Positions 51,606-61,273 of a stretch of DNA of 64,000 nucleotides are shown here, one piece after another; within the stretch, counting starts at the first letter, position 1, and each line of letters starts with the position of its first letter. Made by a program: the position numbers and the translations under genes. Source of the DNA: Serratia plymuthica (lineage in GTDB: Bacteria > Pseudomonadota > Gammaproteobacteria > Enterobacterales > Enterobacteriaceae). Where the stretch lies: the NCBI RefSeq assembly GCF_018336935.1, contig NZ_CP068771.1:1302001-1366000 (forward strand), in the 5' to 3' direction. Under the pieces are notes generated by a model. It made no database searches and was not told the origin of the DNA. It saw only the letters and a program-made list of their open reading frames with translations.

Positions 51606-52187
51606 ATGAGACTGTGCGACCGTGATATAGAAGCCTGGCTGGATAGTGAAAAACTGGTGATTTCGCCGCGTCCGCCGATTGAGCGTATTAACGGGGCTAC
51701 AGTGGATGTCCGTTTAGGCAATCAGTTTCGCGTGTTTCGCGGCCATACCGCCGCGTTTATCGATCTCAGCGGGCCAAAAGACGAAGTCAGCGCGGCGCTG
51801 GACCGCGTGATGAGTGACGAGATCGTGCTGCCGGAAGGGGAAGCCTTCTTCTTGCACCCGGGCGAACTGGCGTTGGCGGTGACGCTTGAGTCGGTTACCT
51901 TGCCCAGCGATCTGGTGGGCTGGCTTGACGGCCGCTCCTCCTTGGCGCGCCTTGGTCTGATGGTTCACGTTACCGCGCACCGTATCGATCCCGGTTGGCA
52001 GGGCCGAATAGTTCTGGAGTTCTATAATTCAGGTAAGTTGCCGCTGGCGTTGCGCCCGGGCATGTTAATAGGCGCACTGAGCTTTGAACCGCTTTCCGGG
52101 CCGGCGGCACGTCCTTACAACAGCCGGCAGGATGCAAAATACCGCGATCAGCAGGGCGCAGTGGCCAGTCGGATCGACAAGGACTAG
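51606..52187 (+). CDS. dcd: dCTP deaminase
   Basis: Converts dCTP to dUTP for thymidylate synthesis. 193 residues as in E. coli: [36 protein letters not shown], the active-site [27 protein letters not shown], and C-terminal [19 protein letters not shown]. The start was set at the MRLCDRD ATG; an in-frame extension to 51489 has no resemblance to the family. Confidence 0.97.
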   Translation: MRLCDRDIEAWLDSEKLVISPRPPIERINGATVDVRLGNQFRVFRGHTAAFIDLSGPKDEVSAALDRVMSDEIVLPEGEAFFLHPGELALAVTLESVTLPSDLVGWLDGRSSLARLGLMVHVTAHRIDPGWQGRIVLEFYNSGKLPLALRPGMLIGALSFEPLSGPAARPYNSRQDAKYRDQQGAVASRIDKD

Positions 52188-52231
52188 CAGCGCAGGAAGC
52201 ACTGCCGGTGCGGCGTTGACAAGAGGATGGC

Positions 52232-54064
52232 ATGAGAAGATTACTGACGACTTTGGTGATTTTGCTGGTTGTGCTGGTGGCGGGAATGTCCGCGCTGGTG
52301 CTGTTGGTTAATCCGAACGATTTTCGCGCTTATATGGTGACGAAGGTCGAACAAAAGAGCGGTTATCATCTGACGCTGGATGGCGATCTGCGCTGGCATA
52401 TCTGGCCGCAGCTCAGCATTCTGGCCGGGCGCATGACGTTGACGGCACCCGGTGCCAAGGCACCGGTGGTGAGCGCGGATAATATGCGTCTGGATGTCAA
52501 ACTGTTGCCGTTGTTGTCGCATCAACTGTTTGTGAAACAGGTGATGCTGAAAAATGCCGTCATCCGCCTGACGCCCGACAGTGAAGAACAAAAACAGCCA
52601 AACGCGCCTATTGCCCCTGCGGGCACCTCCGAAGAGACCCTGGACACGCCGTGGAAATTTGATATCGATAATCTGCGGGTGGTGGACAGCCTGCTGATCT
52701 GGCAGCGCGCCAATAATGAACAGATTAACGTTCGCGATATTAATCTCACCCTGCAGCAAAATGCCAAACGTCAGGCGCAGATGGAGCTTTCCAGCCGGGT
52801 TAACCGCGATCAGCGCGATCTGACCTTCAGCATGGCGGCAGATATCGATCTGCAGCAATACCCGCGGCGCATCGCGGCCACGGTCACGCAGTTCAATTAT
52901 CAACTGGAAGGCGCAGATATTTTGGGCGGCGGTATCAAAGGTGATGGCAGCGCCCAGGTGGTGTATCAACAAACGCCGCAGCAAATTGCCCTGAGCCAGT
53001 TGCTTCTGAGCGCCAATGACAGCCAGTTTTCTGGCGGCGGCAGCATCGGATTCGGCGAGGTGCCGGCTTATGCATTGAATCTGACATCGACCGCACTGAA
53101 TTTGGATGCGCTTTCCGGCTGGCAATCCAGCTCGGGCACGCAACAAGCGGTGAGTATGACTGCAGGGCCGGTGATAGCCAACCAGGCGGAGGATCCGCAA
53201 CAAAATCTGGAGGTGCTGCGCGACTTTACCGGGCAGCTTGATTTGAACGTTGACCAACTGACGTATCGCGGCATGAACATCAGCCATGTGGCGCTGCAAG
53301 CTGATAACCAGCAGGGCCTGTTGACGGTGCATAGGCTCTCCGGCCAATTGGCGGGGGGGGATTTTGCGTTACCGGGTTCGCTGGATGCACGCGGCGCCAG
53401 ACCGGTGATCGCGGTGCAACCAGTGCTGAAGCAGGTTGAACTGGGTACCGTACTGAAGGCGTTCGAAATGCCGCAGGTATTGACCGGCAAATTCAGCATG
53501 CAAGGGGATTTAACGGGCGATCGTCTGACTTCGCAGTCGTTTGAGCATCGGTGGAAGGGAACCGCGCAGTTAGCGATGCAGGATGCGCAACTGCACGGCC
53601 TGAATATTCAGCAGTTGATTCAGCAAGCGGTAGCGCGTAACGACAACAGTGTGCGCGGGCAGGATAACTACCAGCGTTTTACCGAAGTAAAACAGCTTTC
53701 GGCTAAGGCCAGCCTGAGCGGGGGGACGGTAAACATCAGCGAACTGAGCGCGGATTCCCCGTTGTTGAATCTGAGCGGTGGCGGCTCGGTGAATATGCCG
53801 GGTAAACAGTGCGATATGGCGCTTAACGTGCGGGTGACCGGTGGCTGGCAAGGGCGCGGCGAACTGATCGAACAACTGCAGAAAACGCCAATTCCGCTGC
53901 GGGTCTACGGTCCTTGGCAACAGCTTAATTACCAATTGCAGGTCGATCAGGTTTTACGTAAAACGCTGCAAAACCGGGCGAAGGATGCGTTGAACAAATG
54001 GGCCGAGAAGAACAAAGAGTCCCGAGAAGGCCAGGATCTTAAAAAGTTGTTGGATAAGCTTTAA
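52232..54064 (+). CDS. asmA: Envelope protein AsmA
   Basis: The 610-residue protein (E. coli 617) has an N-terminal membrane anchor (LLTTLVILLVVLVAGMSALVLLV) and a long periplasmic beta-rich body of the AsmA/YhdP bridge-like family, with FRAYMVTKVEQKSGYHLTLDGDLRWHIWPQLSILAGRMTL at the N-terminus and a C-terminal AsmA repeat (FTEVKQLSAKASLSGGTVNI). It affects outer-membrane assembly and LPS level, probably by lipid transport. AGAGGATGGC precedes the ATG. Confidence 0.95.
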   Translation: MRRLLTTLVILLVVLVAGMSALVLLVNPNDFRAYMVTKVEQKSGYHLTLDGDLRWHIWPQLSILAGRMTLTAPGAKAPVVSADNMRLDVKLLPLLSHQLFVKQVMLKNAVIRLTPDSEEQKQPNAPIAPAGTSEETLDTPWKFDIDNLRVVDSLLIWQRANNEQINVRDINLTLQQNAKRQAQMELSSRVNRDQRDLTFSMAADIDLQQYPRRIAATVTQFNYQLEGADILGGGIKGDGSAQVVYQQTPQQIALSQLLLSANDSQFSGGGSIGFGEVPAYALNLTSTALNLDALSGWQSSSGTQQAVSMTAGPVIANQAEDPQQNLEVLRDFTGQLDLNVDQLTYRGMNISHVALQADNQQGLLTVHRLSGQLAGGDFALPGSLDARGARPVIAVQPVLKQVELGTVLKAFEMPQVLTGKFSMQGDLTGDRLTSQSFEHRWKGTAQLAMQDAQLHGLNIQQLIQQAVARNDNSVRGQDNYQRFTEVKQLSAKASLSGGTVNISELSADSPLLNLSGGGSVNMPGKQCDMALNVRVTGGWQGRGELIEQLQKTPIPLRVYGPWQQLNYQLQVDQVLRKTLQNRAKDALNKWAEKNKESREGQDLKKLLDKL

Positions 54065-54242
54065 CCCCAGTTGGATGCGGGCCGGTCAGCGGCCCGCACA
54101 TGATTTGATCTCCGCAGAGTATTTGCCTTTCCCAATCATTTCCTCCCGTAACTTTGACAGAAATCACGACGCCTTCTGCTGTGCTTATGCAGAATATCGC
54201 CCTCTGGGCTTCAGCACGATTAAAAACAACAGGTTGAGGAAT

Positions 54243-55601
54243 ATGATTGAACTTTTTATTGGTGCGGCCGTTGCGGTTGCCGTCGGCCGTTACATCATCA
54301 AAGGCTACTCCGCCACCGGGGTGCTGATGGTTGGCGGCCTGCTGTTGCTGGCTATAAGCGCCGTGATGGGGAAAAACCTGCTGCCTGCCGGCGCGGCCTC
54401 TACCGGATGGCGTGCCACCGACATCATCGAGTACGTTAAAATTCTGCTGATGAGCCGTGGCGGCGATCTTGGCATGATGATCATGATGCTGTGCGGATTT
54501 GCGGCTTATATGACGCACATTGGCGCCAATGATGTGGTGGTGAAGTTGGCCTCCCGTCCGCTGCAGATGATCAATTCTCCGTATCTTCTGATGGTGGCAG
54601 CCTATTTTGTCGCCTGCCTGATGTCACTGGCGGTCTCTTCCGCCACCGGCCTGGGCGTATTGCTGATGGCTACGCTGTTCCCATTGATGGTTAACGTCGG
54701 CATTAGCCGGGGGGCTGCGGCAGCGATTTGCGCTTCGCCCGCGGCGATCATCCTGGCACCGACGTCCGGTGACGTGGTGTTGGCCGCCAAGGCGGCGGAA
54801 ATGCCATTGGTTGACTTCGCTTTTAAAACCACCTTGCCCATTTCGATTGCGGCAATTGTCTGTATGGCCATTGCGCATTTCTTTTGGCAACGTTATCTCG
54901 ACAAGAAGAATAACGAACAGCACCACATTATGGATGTGAGTGAAATTACCACGCATGCGCCGGGTTTCTACGCAGTGTTACCCTTCACGCCGATCCTGGG
55001 CGTGCTGGTTTTTGACGGCAAATGGGGGCCTGAGTTGCATATCATCACGGTGCTGGTTGGCTGTATGTTGCTGGCGGCGGTGATTGAATTCCTGCGTAGC
55101 TTCAGCGCCAAACAGGTGTTTACCGGCCTGGAAGTCGCGTATCGCGGTATGGCGGACGCTTTTGCCAGCGTGGTGATGCTGTTGGTGGCCGCCGGCGTAT
55201 TCGCTCAGGGGTTGAGCACCCTCGGCTTTATCAGTGGGTTAATCAGCCTGGCGCAATCTTTCGGTACCGGCGGCATTATCATGATGTTGGTGCTGGTGGT
55301 GATTACCATGCTGGCGGCGATGACCACCGGCTCGGGGAACGCGCCGTTCTATGCTTTTGTGGAGCTGATCCCCAAATTGGCAGCGCAGATGAGCGTTAAT
55401 CCGGCCTATCTGGTGATCCCGATGCTGCAGGCTTCGAACCTGGGCCGCACTTTGTCGCCGGTTTCCGGTGTGGTGGTGGCGGTATCCGGCATGGCGAAAA
55501 TCTCGCCGTTCGAAGTGGTTAAACGCACCTCGGTACCGGTCATTGTCGGGTTGATCGTGGTGATTGTGGCAACCGAACTGCTGGTGCCTCAGCATCTATA
55601 A
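54243..55601 (+). CDS. dcuC: Anaerobic C4-dicarboxylate transporter DcuC
   Basis: The 452-residue membrane protein (E. coli DcuC 461) has about 12 helices. ARYIIKGYSATGVLMVGGLL-like N-terminus, YVKILLMSRGGDLGMMIMMLCGFAAYMTHIGANDVVVKLAS, AICASPAAIILAPTSGDVVLAAKA and NLGRTLSPVSGVVVAVSGMAKISPFEVVKRTSVPV are almost identical to DcuC. It exports succinate in anaerobic growth. The start at 54243 has GAGG five bases before it. In E. coli dcuC is not near asmA. Confidence 0.95.
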   Translation: MIELFIGAAVAVAVGRYIIKGYSATGVLMVGGLLLLAISAVMGKNLLPAGAASTGWRATDIIEYVKILLMSRGGDLGMMIMMLCGFAAYMTHIGANDVVVKLASRPLQMINSPYLLMVAAYFVACLMSLAVSSATGLGVLLMATLFPLMVNVGISRGAAAAICASPAAIILAPTSGDVVLAAKAAEMPLVDFAFKTTLPISIAAIVCMAIAHFFWQRYLDKKNNEQHHIMDVSEITTHAPGFYAVLPFTPILGVLVFDGKWGPELHIITVLVGCMLLAAVIEFLRSFSAKQVFTGLEVAYRGMADAFASVVMLLVAAGVFAQGLSTLGFISGLISLAQSFGTGGIIMMLVLVVITMLAAMTTGSGNAPFYAFVELIPKLAAQMSVNPAYLVIPMLQASNLGRTLSPVSGVVVAVSGMAKISPFEVVKRTSVPVIVGLIVVIVATELLVPQHL

Positions 55602-55606
55602 AGGTA

Positions 55607-55623
55607 GCCGGGCATAGCCCGGC
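55607..55623. terminator. Hairpin between dcuC and yegH
   Basis: Stem GCCGGG/CCCGGC with a 5-base loop in the 28-base gap between the two convergent stops. No strong T run on either side. Confidence 0.5.
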
Positions 55624-55629
55624 ACCGAT

Positions 55630-57216
55630 TTATACCTCGTAGTCTGGCTCCGGTGCCGACAGCGGGGTGATCCTCACTTTCAAAATACGGTGGCTACTGA
55701 CTTCCAGCGGTTCAAACAGGTAGTCGCCGATCTGCAATTGCTCACCTTCCTGGGGAATGCGCTGGCTGTGTTCCATCAGCAAGCCGGCTATCGTGTGGTA
55801 TTCGCGCTTTTCCTCCAGCGGCAGAGGCAGGTACAGCACCAGGTCTTCCAGCGGCATATGGCCGTTGGCGGTCCAACTGCCATCTTCGTTTTGCTGAATG
55901 TCATGCCGTGCGTCAACGTCCTCGCCCGCTTCCGGCAGGTTGCCGGCGATGGTTTCCATCACGTCGGTCAGGGTCACTACACCTTCGACAGAACCGAATT
56001 CATCGACGACGAAAGCGAAATGCGTTTGCGCCTGCCGAAACTGCTCCAGCGCGCTTAGCAGCGTTAACTGCTCCGGGAAAATCAGCGGTTGGCGCACTAA
56101 CGCGCGTAAATCGAGCGGCATCGGGGTCAACTGCTGTTTCAGGACATCAAGGGTATGGATAACGCCGAGAGGTTCGTCACTGGCGCTGTTTTCGACCACC
56201 ACAATGCGCGTATGCTGATTTTTTTCCAGCAGTTGGGTCAGCTTTTCCTGCGGATCATTGAGCTCAAGGTATTCGACGTCATGGCGGGAGGTCATGATGC
56301 TGCTCACGGTACGCTGCGCCATACCCAGCACGCGTTCTATCATGTGCCGTTCCTGCTGGTTGAATATCTCCCCGCTTTCGCTCGCACTGTCGGCCAGCAG
56401 GTTGGCGGAGTGGCTGTCTACCTCGGCCTCTTCATGTTTGCCGTTCAGCATGCGCAACACCGCTTCTGCGGTTCGTTCGCGCAGTGGCCGCACCTTTGAC
56501 AGAAAACGGCGACGGTTAAACTGAGCCAACTGGTTTAATGCTTCAATCATCACGGAGAAGCCGATCGCTGCGTACAGATAGCCCTTGGGAATATGGTAGC
56601 CGAACCCTTCAGCAACCAGGCTGAAGCCGATCATCAGCAGGAAACTCAGGCACAGAATGACGATAGTCGGGTGGGCGTTGACGAATCGCGTCAGCGGTTT
56701 GCTGGCCAGCAGCATCAGCCCGATAGCGATACAGACCGCAATCATCATTACCGCCAGATGATCAACCATGCCGACGGCGGTGATCACCGAGTCGAGAGAG
56801 AAGACCGCGTCCAATACCACGATTTGCGCCACCACGGGCCAGAAGCGAGCGCCTTTGCGTGGACCTTGCTGCTCATCGTCTTTGCCTTCCAGCCGCTCGT
56901 TCAGCTCCATAGTGGCTTTAAACAGCAAGAATATACCACCGACCAGCATAATGAGATCGCGGCCGCTGAAGGGGTGCTCCGCGACCACAAACAGCGGTTT
57001 GGTCAGTGTCGCCAGCCAGGAGATAGAGGCGAGCAGCGCCAAACGCATCAGCAAGGCCAGCAACAGGCCCACGACGCGAGCTTTATCTCTTTGTTGTTTT
57101 GGAAGTTTTTCCGCCAGAATGGCGATAAAGATAAGGTTGTCTATACCCAGAACGATTTCCAGCACGACCAAAGTGGCCAGGCCGGCCCAAATTGTTGGAT
57201 CTGCGATCCATTCCAT
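55630..57216 (-). CDS. yegH: TerC-CBS-CorC membrane protein YegH
   Basis: The 528-residue product (E. coli YegH 527) has an N-terminal TerC domain with seven or eight helices ([22 protein letters not shown] and [21 protein letters not shown], both with conserved Asp in membrane segments), then two CBS motifs (about 310-430; [44 protein letters not shown]) and a C-terminal CorC_HlyC domain ([18 protein letters not shown]). Probable cation (Mn or similar) transport role, by family. Confidence 0.95.
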   Translation of the reverse strand: MEWIADPTIWAGLATLVVLEIVLGIDNLIFIAILAEKLPKQQRDKARVVGLLLALLMRLALLASISWLATLTKPLFVVAEHPFSGRDLIMLVGGIFLLFKATMELNERLEGKDDEQQGPRKGARFWPVVAQIVVLDAVFSLDSVITAVGMVDHLAVMMIAVCIAIGLMLLASKPLTRFVNAHPTIVILCLSFLLMIGFSLVAEGFGYHIPKGYLYAAIGFSVMIEALNQLAQFNRRRFLSKVRPLRERTAEAVLRMLNGKHEEAEVDSHSANLLADSASESGEIFNQQERHMIERVLGMAQRTVSSIMTSRHDVEYLELNDPQEKLTQLLEKNQHTRIVVVENSASDEPLGVIHTLDVLKQQLTPMPLDLRALVRQPLIFPEQLTLLSALEQFRQAQTHFAFVVDEFGSVEGVVTLTDVMETIAGNLPEAGEDVDARHDIQQNEDGSWTANGHMPLEDLVLYLPLPLEEKREYHTIAGLLMEHSQRIPQEGEQLQIGDYLFEPLEVSSHRILKVRITPLSAPEPDYEV

Positions 57217-57775
57217 ACGCCCAATTTCACCTTAAGTTCGACGGCTTATGCCGTAAGGGAATGATGGGTGTTGGGCGGGGAAAATTCAACATTAAAACTG
57301 CGTTGGGACGGGGAAGAGTGCGACATCACGGTTTTAAGCCAAAATAATGCATAAAAAATCATCCTTCATAGCGATTTCCAACATGACACGCAAAAATAAA
57401 ACGCCATCTTTCAGCGGTGAGATGCATTTTCATCGTGTGGTGCTCACAGTTTGTTGATAAAAGCAGCTGAAAAATAATTTTTTAAATCAATTCGTTATGG
57501 ATGTAACGGGCTGCTACACTTTGTGCAGAAAAGCTGTAGCAGTAGTCTTATTCTGAAAAGGGCACTCAGCGGGCATCTTGGACTTGTATCGCTAAGGCAA
57601 TAGTATAAGAATCTTAGGCACATAAACATTTACAAGTCTCATCGTTTGGTTATAAGGGCATTTTTTTTGTTTTTCTGCGATCTGAGTATCGTATGGCAGA
57701 AAGTACAGACCCTAGATTTACATTAAAGTGCGACTGAAATCCTCTGTCGCCTCATACAGAACGACGACAGTACAT
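57217..57775. other. Long leader and promoter region of the polysaccharide locus
   Basis: About 560 bases, AT-rich. It holds the inverted repeat CTGCTACA-N16-TGTAGCAG (57511-57518 with 57535-57542). TATAAG (57604-57609) is a possible -10 without a well-spaced -35. No ORF is acceptable. The layout of long untranslated leader plus JUMPStart is typical of enterobacterial surface-polysaccharide operons. Confidence 0.55.
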
Positions 57776-57806
57776 TGGTAGCTGAAAGCCAGGGGCGGTA
57801 GCGTGT
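57776..57806 (+). promoter_or_regulatory. JUMPStart element with ops (RfaH recruitment) site
   Basis: The 31 bases follow the JUMPStart consensus: TGGTAGCTG near the start, a central AAGCCAGGGG and the exact 12-base ops GGCGGTAGCGTG at 57794-57805. RfaH binds ops in the non-template strand of a paused polymerase and lets it read through long AT-rich operons. Placed 130 bases before the flippase gene, it marks the genes downstream as an RfaH-dependent operon. Confidence 0.93.
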
Positions 57807-57935
57807 CTGAACGCGGTTGACTGCGACTTCTTTGGTTATAAATGCACCTGCTGAGCAGAGGGAGAATCCCGGTAGTAAATGCTCCTAACTTTATAGGGGC
57901 TGGGCAGATTATCTCTCCTTAAAGGACACTCAAAT

Positions 57936-59372
57936 TTGATTGCTAATAAGAAAATAAAGGCAGCAGCCTTGTGGTCTGGATTAGAGGCATTAACATCATC
58001 GCTGCTTAGTGTTATTTCTATAATATTTCTGGCACGCGTTTTACTGCCCGAAGACTACGGACAAATAGCAACTGCACAAGTTATCGCTGCGCTGGTTCAG
58101 ATGTTGCTTAGCTTAGGATTGACGGAAGCCATTATCCAAAGAAAAAACTTGACTCGTGAACATGAGTTGAGTGCCTTTTGGGGAAGTGTTCTCCTGGCTA
58201 TTTTCGGAGTGCTCATTTGCGGGGTAATTGCACTTTATTTTTATTTGGTCGGTATGAATAAAAATATCCCTATTATTTTGCTTTTTGAGGCGACTGGTGT
58301 TTTTCTTAACCTGTTAATGACATTACCTACAGCAATGTTGCTTAGAAACCTTGAAATGAGCGCTTTTACCAAAAGGACAATATTTTCCCGCTTAGTTTTT
58401 TTTGTTGTCGCGGTTCCTCTGGCAATGAATGGAATAGGATTGTGGAGCATCGTCTTCGCTAATCTTTCACAGGTGTTGGTCGCAACTTTACTGGTATTCC
58501 ATGCAAGTAGAAAACTATTACCACGCGGTTACTTTTTTAGTTGGAAGCATTTCTACGAGCTGACATCTTTCGGCATCTTCGTCATGATCGAAAATGTACT
58601 TTGGAGTGTTATGTCGAGGGTGTTTAGTCTATTAATATTCAGTTTCCATGGAACTTATGCTCTTGGCCTGTTTAATATGGCTACAAGATTGACAGATGCA
58701 GTATTGAATATTCTGAATACGGTTATTGGACGTATCGCCTTACCTATTTTCTCCTCCATTCAGAACGATCTACCTAAATTAAAGTCAGCTTTCAAAAAGG
58801 CGACAATGATATTTAACTTTGTTTCCATGCCAGCTTTCTTTGGCATTGCCCTGACTTGTAATACCTGGGTGCCTTTAGTATTGGGCAATAAGTGGCATGA
58901 TGCTATACCGGTGATACAGGTTATTGCGGTTATGAATGGTATTATGTTTAGCCGCATGTTCGTTGGCACGGTGATGAAAGCGATCGGTGAATCAAAGCGT
59001 TTCCTCTATTTGTCAGCGACTGCCGCCATTATGACTGTCGTTGCCGCCTTGCTCACCAGAAATATGAGTTTGGTTGATACCTTAGTGGCTTGGTCTGCAG
59101 CCCGGATCTTAATAACTATCCCGCTAGGTATCTATCTTATGTGGAAGATATTTGGCCTGAATGGAAAAGAACAATTAATGCCTGTATGTGGACCCATTGT
59201 CGCCAGTCTGGTTATGGCAGCGGCAATAGTGTTTTCTGAGCCACTGGTAAGTTTTTATAGCGGAAGTGTTATTGTCGAAAGCATCACTTTAATTGTGATT
59301 GGTGCAGTGTCCTATGTTGCAGTAGCATTATTACTACTCAAGTTTAAACTCATGTCACTCAAAACGCAGTGA
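57936..59372 (+). CDS. Polysaccharide flippase (Wzx/MOP family)
   Basis: The 478-residue integral membrane protein has about 12-14 helices. Its N-terminus KAAALWSGLEALTSSLLSVISIIFLARVLLPEDYGQIATAQVIAALVQMLLSLGL is the polysaccharide-transporter (PST) signature; WzxC-like proteins follow the same plan (LRNLEMSAFTKRTIF, VPLVLGNKWHDAIPVIQV). It should flip lipid-linked repeat units across the inner membrane. The only in-frame start at the right place is TTG at 57936, with AAAGGA nine bases before it; the next in-frame Met lies well inside the conserved part. AT-rich, unlike the chromosomal genes to its left. Confidence 0.9.
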   Translation: MIANKKIKAAALWSGLEALTSSLLSVISIIFLARVLLPEDYGQIATAQVIAALVQMLLSLGLTEAIIQRKNLTREHELSAFWGSVLLAIFGVLICGVIALYFYLVGMNKNIPIILLFEATGVFLNLLMTLPTAMLLRNLEMSAFTKRTIFSRLVFFVVAVPLAMNGIGLWSIVFANLSQVLVATLLVFHASRKLLPRGYFFSWKHFYELTSFGIFVMIENVLWSVMSRVFSLLIFSFHGTYALGLFNMATRLTDAVLNILNTVIGRIALPIFSSIQNDLPKLKSAFKKATMIFNFVSMPAFFGIALTCNTWVPLVLGNKWHDAIPVIQVIAVMNGIMFSRMFVGTVMKAIGESKRFLYLSATAAIMTVVAALLTRNMSLVDTLVAWSAARILITIPLGIYLMWKIFGLNGKEQLMPVCGPIVASLVMAAAIVFSEPLVSFYSGSVIVESITLIVIGAVSYVAVALLLLKFKLMSLKTQ

Positions 59373-59418
59373 TGAGAAATTATTATTTTTGCTTAATTTT
59401 TATATTTTTAGGTGTGCT

Positions 59419-60366
59419 ATGAATCAGGTGATGATCGATTTAAAATCAAGTTTAAGTGGTGTCCTGGATTTTATCAAAGACAAAAATGACGTTATCTATT
59501 TGGATTATCCATTTCATTATAACGTTGGTGATTTGCTGATTTATCAAGGAGCCATGCTGTTTTTCAAAGAACATGGTGTTAGTTTCAAACTACTACGCGG
59601 TGCCAAAGAGTACAGTGTTGCAGAATTAAAGATGCATATTACGCCATCAACAACCATACTTTGCCATGGTGGTGGTAATTTTGGTGATATATATCACGTT
59701 CACCAAAACTTAAGAGAGAGCGTTGTTGAGTCGTTCCCGAATAATCAGGTTATTATACTTCCGCAGACGGCTTATTTCTCTAGCGAACAGGCGTTGCAGC
59801 AGTCAGCAGCTCGTTTTAAGAGAAACAGCAACGTTGTCATCTATTCGCGAGATACGCGTAGTCTGGACGTGTTTAATCAGTTTACCGATAAGGTTTTTTT
59901 GATGCCTGATATGGCTCATCAGCTATATGGAAAATTGCAAAAGGCATCTTCTCCTAGTAACGAAACCCTTTATTTTCTCCGCGTAGATTGCGAAATCAGC
60001 CCTCAGCAGGAGCAACTAAATCTGGCGAAAGATATAAAAACTATTGACTGGGAACATGTGCTGCAGAAGAAAGATATAGTGCTCAAGAAAATTCTGATGA
60101 AAATTTTGAATTTGGCTATCCGCACTAACTCTTCAATGTTGAAAAATATGGTGGCGAAAATTTGGTGTTGGCATACCTGGAACATGGTTAACCGTTACTC
60201 TAAACTTTTTTCCAGTTATTCAAAAGTTATAACTTCTCGCATGCATGGACATATTCTTTCGTGTCTGGTTGATACAGATAATACTCTTATCGATAATTCT
60301 TATGGTAAAAATCGCGGTTACTATAATGAATGGACAAAAGATATTGATAACACCCGTTTGCTGTAA
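59419..60366 (+). CDS. Polysaccharide pyruvyl transferase
   Basis: The 315-residue PF04230-type protein has YPFHYNVGDLLIYQGAMLFFKE at the N-terminus, LCHGGGNFGDIYHVHQNLRE (central GGGN-GD motif) and ITSRMHGHILSCLVDTDN with the conserved S-R-x-H-G-H near the C-terminus. These enzymes put a 4,6-ketal pyruvate on a sugar in exopolysaccharide, using phosphoenolpyruvate. ATG at 59419 has AGG about seven bases upstream. It lies 46 bases after the flippase gene in the same operon. Pyruvylation would give the polymer acidic side groups. Confidence 0.88.
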   Translation: MNQVMIDLKSSLSGVLDFIKDKNDVIYLDYPFHYNVGDLLIYQGAMLFFKEHGVSFKLLRGAKEYSVAELKMHITPSTTILCHGGGNFGDIYHVHQNLRESVVESFPNNQVIILPQTAYFSSEQALQQSAARFKRNSNVVIYSRDTRSLDVFNQFTDKVFLMPDMAHQLYGKLQKASSPSNETLYFLRVDCEISPQQEQLNLAKDIKTIDWEHVLQKKDIVLKKILMKILNLAIRTNSSMLKNMVAKIWCWHTWNMVNRYSKLFSSYSKVITSRMHGHILSCLVDTDNTLIDNSYGKNRGYYNEWTKDIDNTRLL

Positions 60367-60408
60367 TTTTTATCCAGGCTTGTTTGAGGTTATTGACGAA
60401 GGCGGAAT

Positions 60409-61251
60409 ATGATACCTATTTATGTTGTCTCAATGGAAAAAGATATTGAGCGTCGGCTTGTGATAGAAAGGACGTTCAAAAATCTGGGCCTTGATTTCCG
60501 TTTCATCGATGCCGTTGTTGGTAAGTTGTTGACTGATAATGAAATAAACCAAATTAACTTTTCAGGAAACCAGAACCGTAAGGGCAGATTACCCACTTTG
60601 GGGGAGATCGGCTGTTCACTCAGCCATCAGCTCGCTTATACAGATATAGCCCAGCATCATGATTGGGGTATTATTCTTGAAGATGACGCAATTATTGATG
60701 AGCGATTTAAAGATTTCTACTTGGCACTTAATCGACCAGGAAAGCTAGATCAATTCAAACAGGAAAATCTTTATTTGCTTGGCGGCCAGAATGGTTTACG
60801 TCATCAACATCTGGTAGCGCTGAGTCAGTGGGGAAGGATTAGATTGGGAGGTGTCACCTTCAGTCGAGCTATCCAGAGTAACCAGTATATCTATCGTACG
60901 TGTTGCTACCTGATGAGTCGCTCGATGTCTAATCAGTTGCTTGAGTTGTTTTCCAAAGATTTTTATATTGCGGATGAATGGGCCTACTTTGCAAAGATTG
61001 GTATTATTGATGGGATCTATCTTTCTGATTTCATTAATCATCCAATTGAACTAAATGCCAGCAGCATTGAACAAGAGCGTATTTCCGCAAATGCTAAGTC
61101 GGGTGAAAATCAAGATTGTGTTATTAGCCAATCTAACGATGGTTTAAAGGAGTGGGTTAAAAGAATATTAAAAAAATATTTGAAAATTCATTACTTAAAA
61201 CGAGGCTATATCAAATTGAAATTGCTGGCATTATCTTTGCGTTTCCGTTGA
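60409..61251 (+). CDS. Glycosyltransferase family 25 (LPS biosynthesis type)
   Basis: The 280-residue protein of the PF01755 family has IPIYVVSMEKDIERRLVIERTFKNLGLDFRFIDAV at the N-terminus, LGEIGCSLSHQLAY, then WGIILEDDAIIDERF with the acidic EDDA metal motif (about 93-101). Relatives are galactosyl- or glucosyltransferases of lipooligosaccharide and capsule (LgtB/LgtE, LpsA). The C-terminal tail is strongly basic and amphipathic (Lys-rich after VKRILKKYLK), as expected for membrane attachment. GGCGGA lies near the start. Confidence 0.87.
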   Translation: MIPIYVVSMEKDIERRLVIERTFKNLGLDFRFIDAVVGKLLTDNEINQINFSGNQNRKGRLPTLGEIGCSLSHQLAYTDIAQHHDWGIILEDDAIIDERFKDFYLALNRPGKLDQFKQENLYLLGGQNGLRHQHLVALSQWGRIRLGGVTFSRAIQSNQYIYRTCCYLMSRSMSNQLLELFSKDFYIADEWAYFAKIGIIDGIYLSDFINHPIELNASSIEQERISANAKSGENQDCVISQSNDGLKEWVKRILKKYLKIHYLKRGYIKLKLLALSLRFR

Positions 61252-61273
61252 GTGCTCACCGCAGGGAAAAATT

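Noticed and set aside
57217..57935. Hidden coding gene before the flippase
   Set aside because: No frame with a start, ribosome binding site and protein-like sequence; the JUMPStart element explains it as an untranslated leader.
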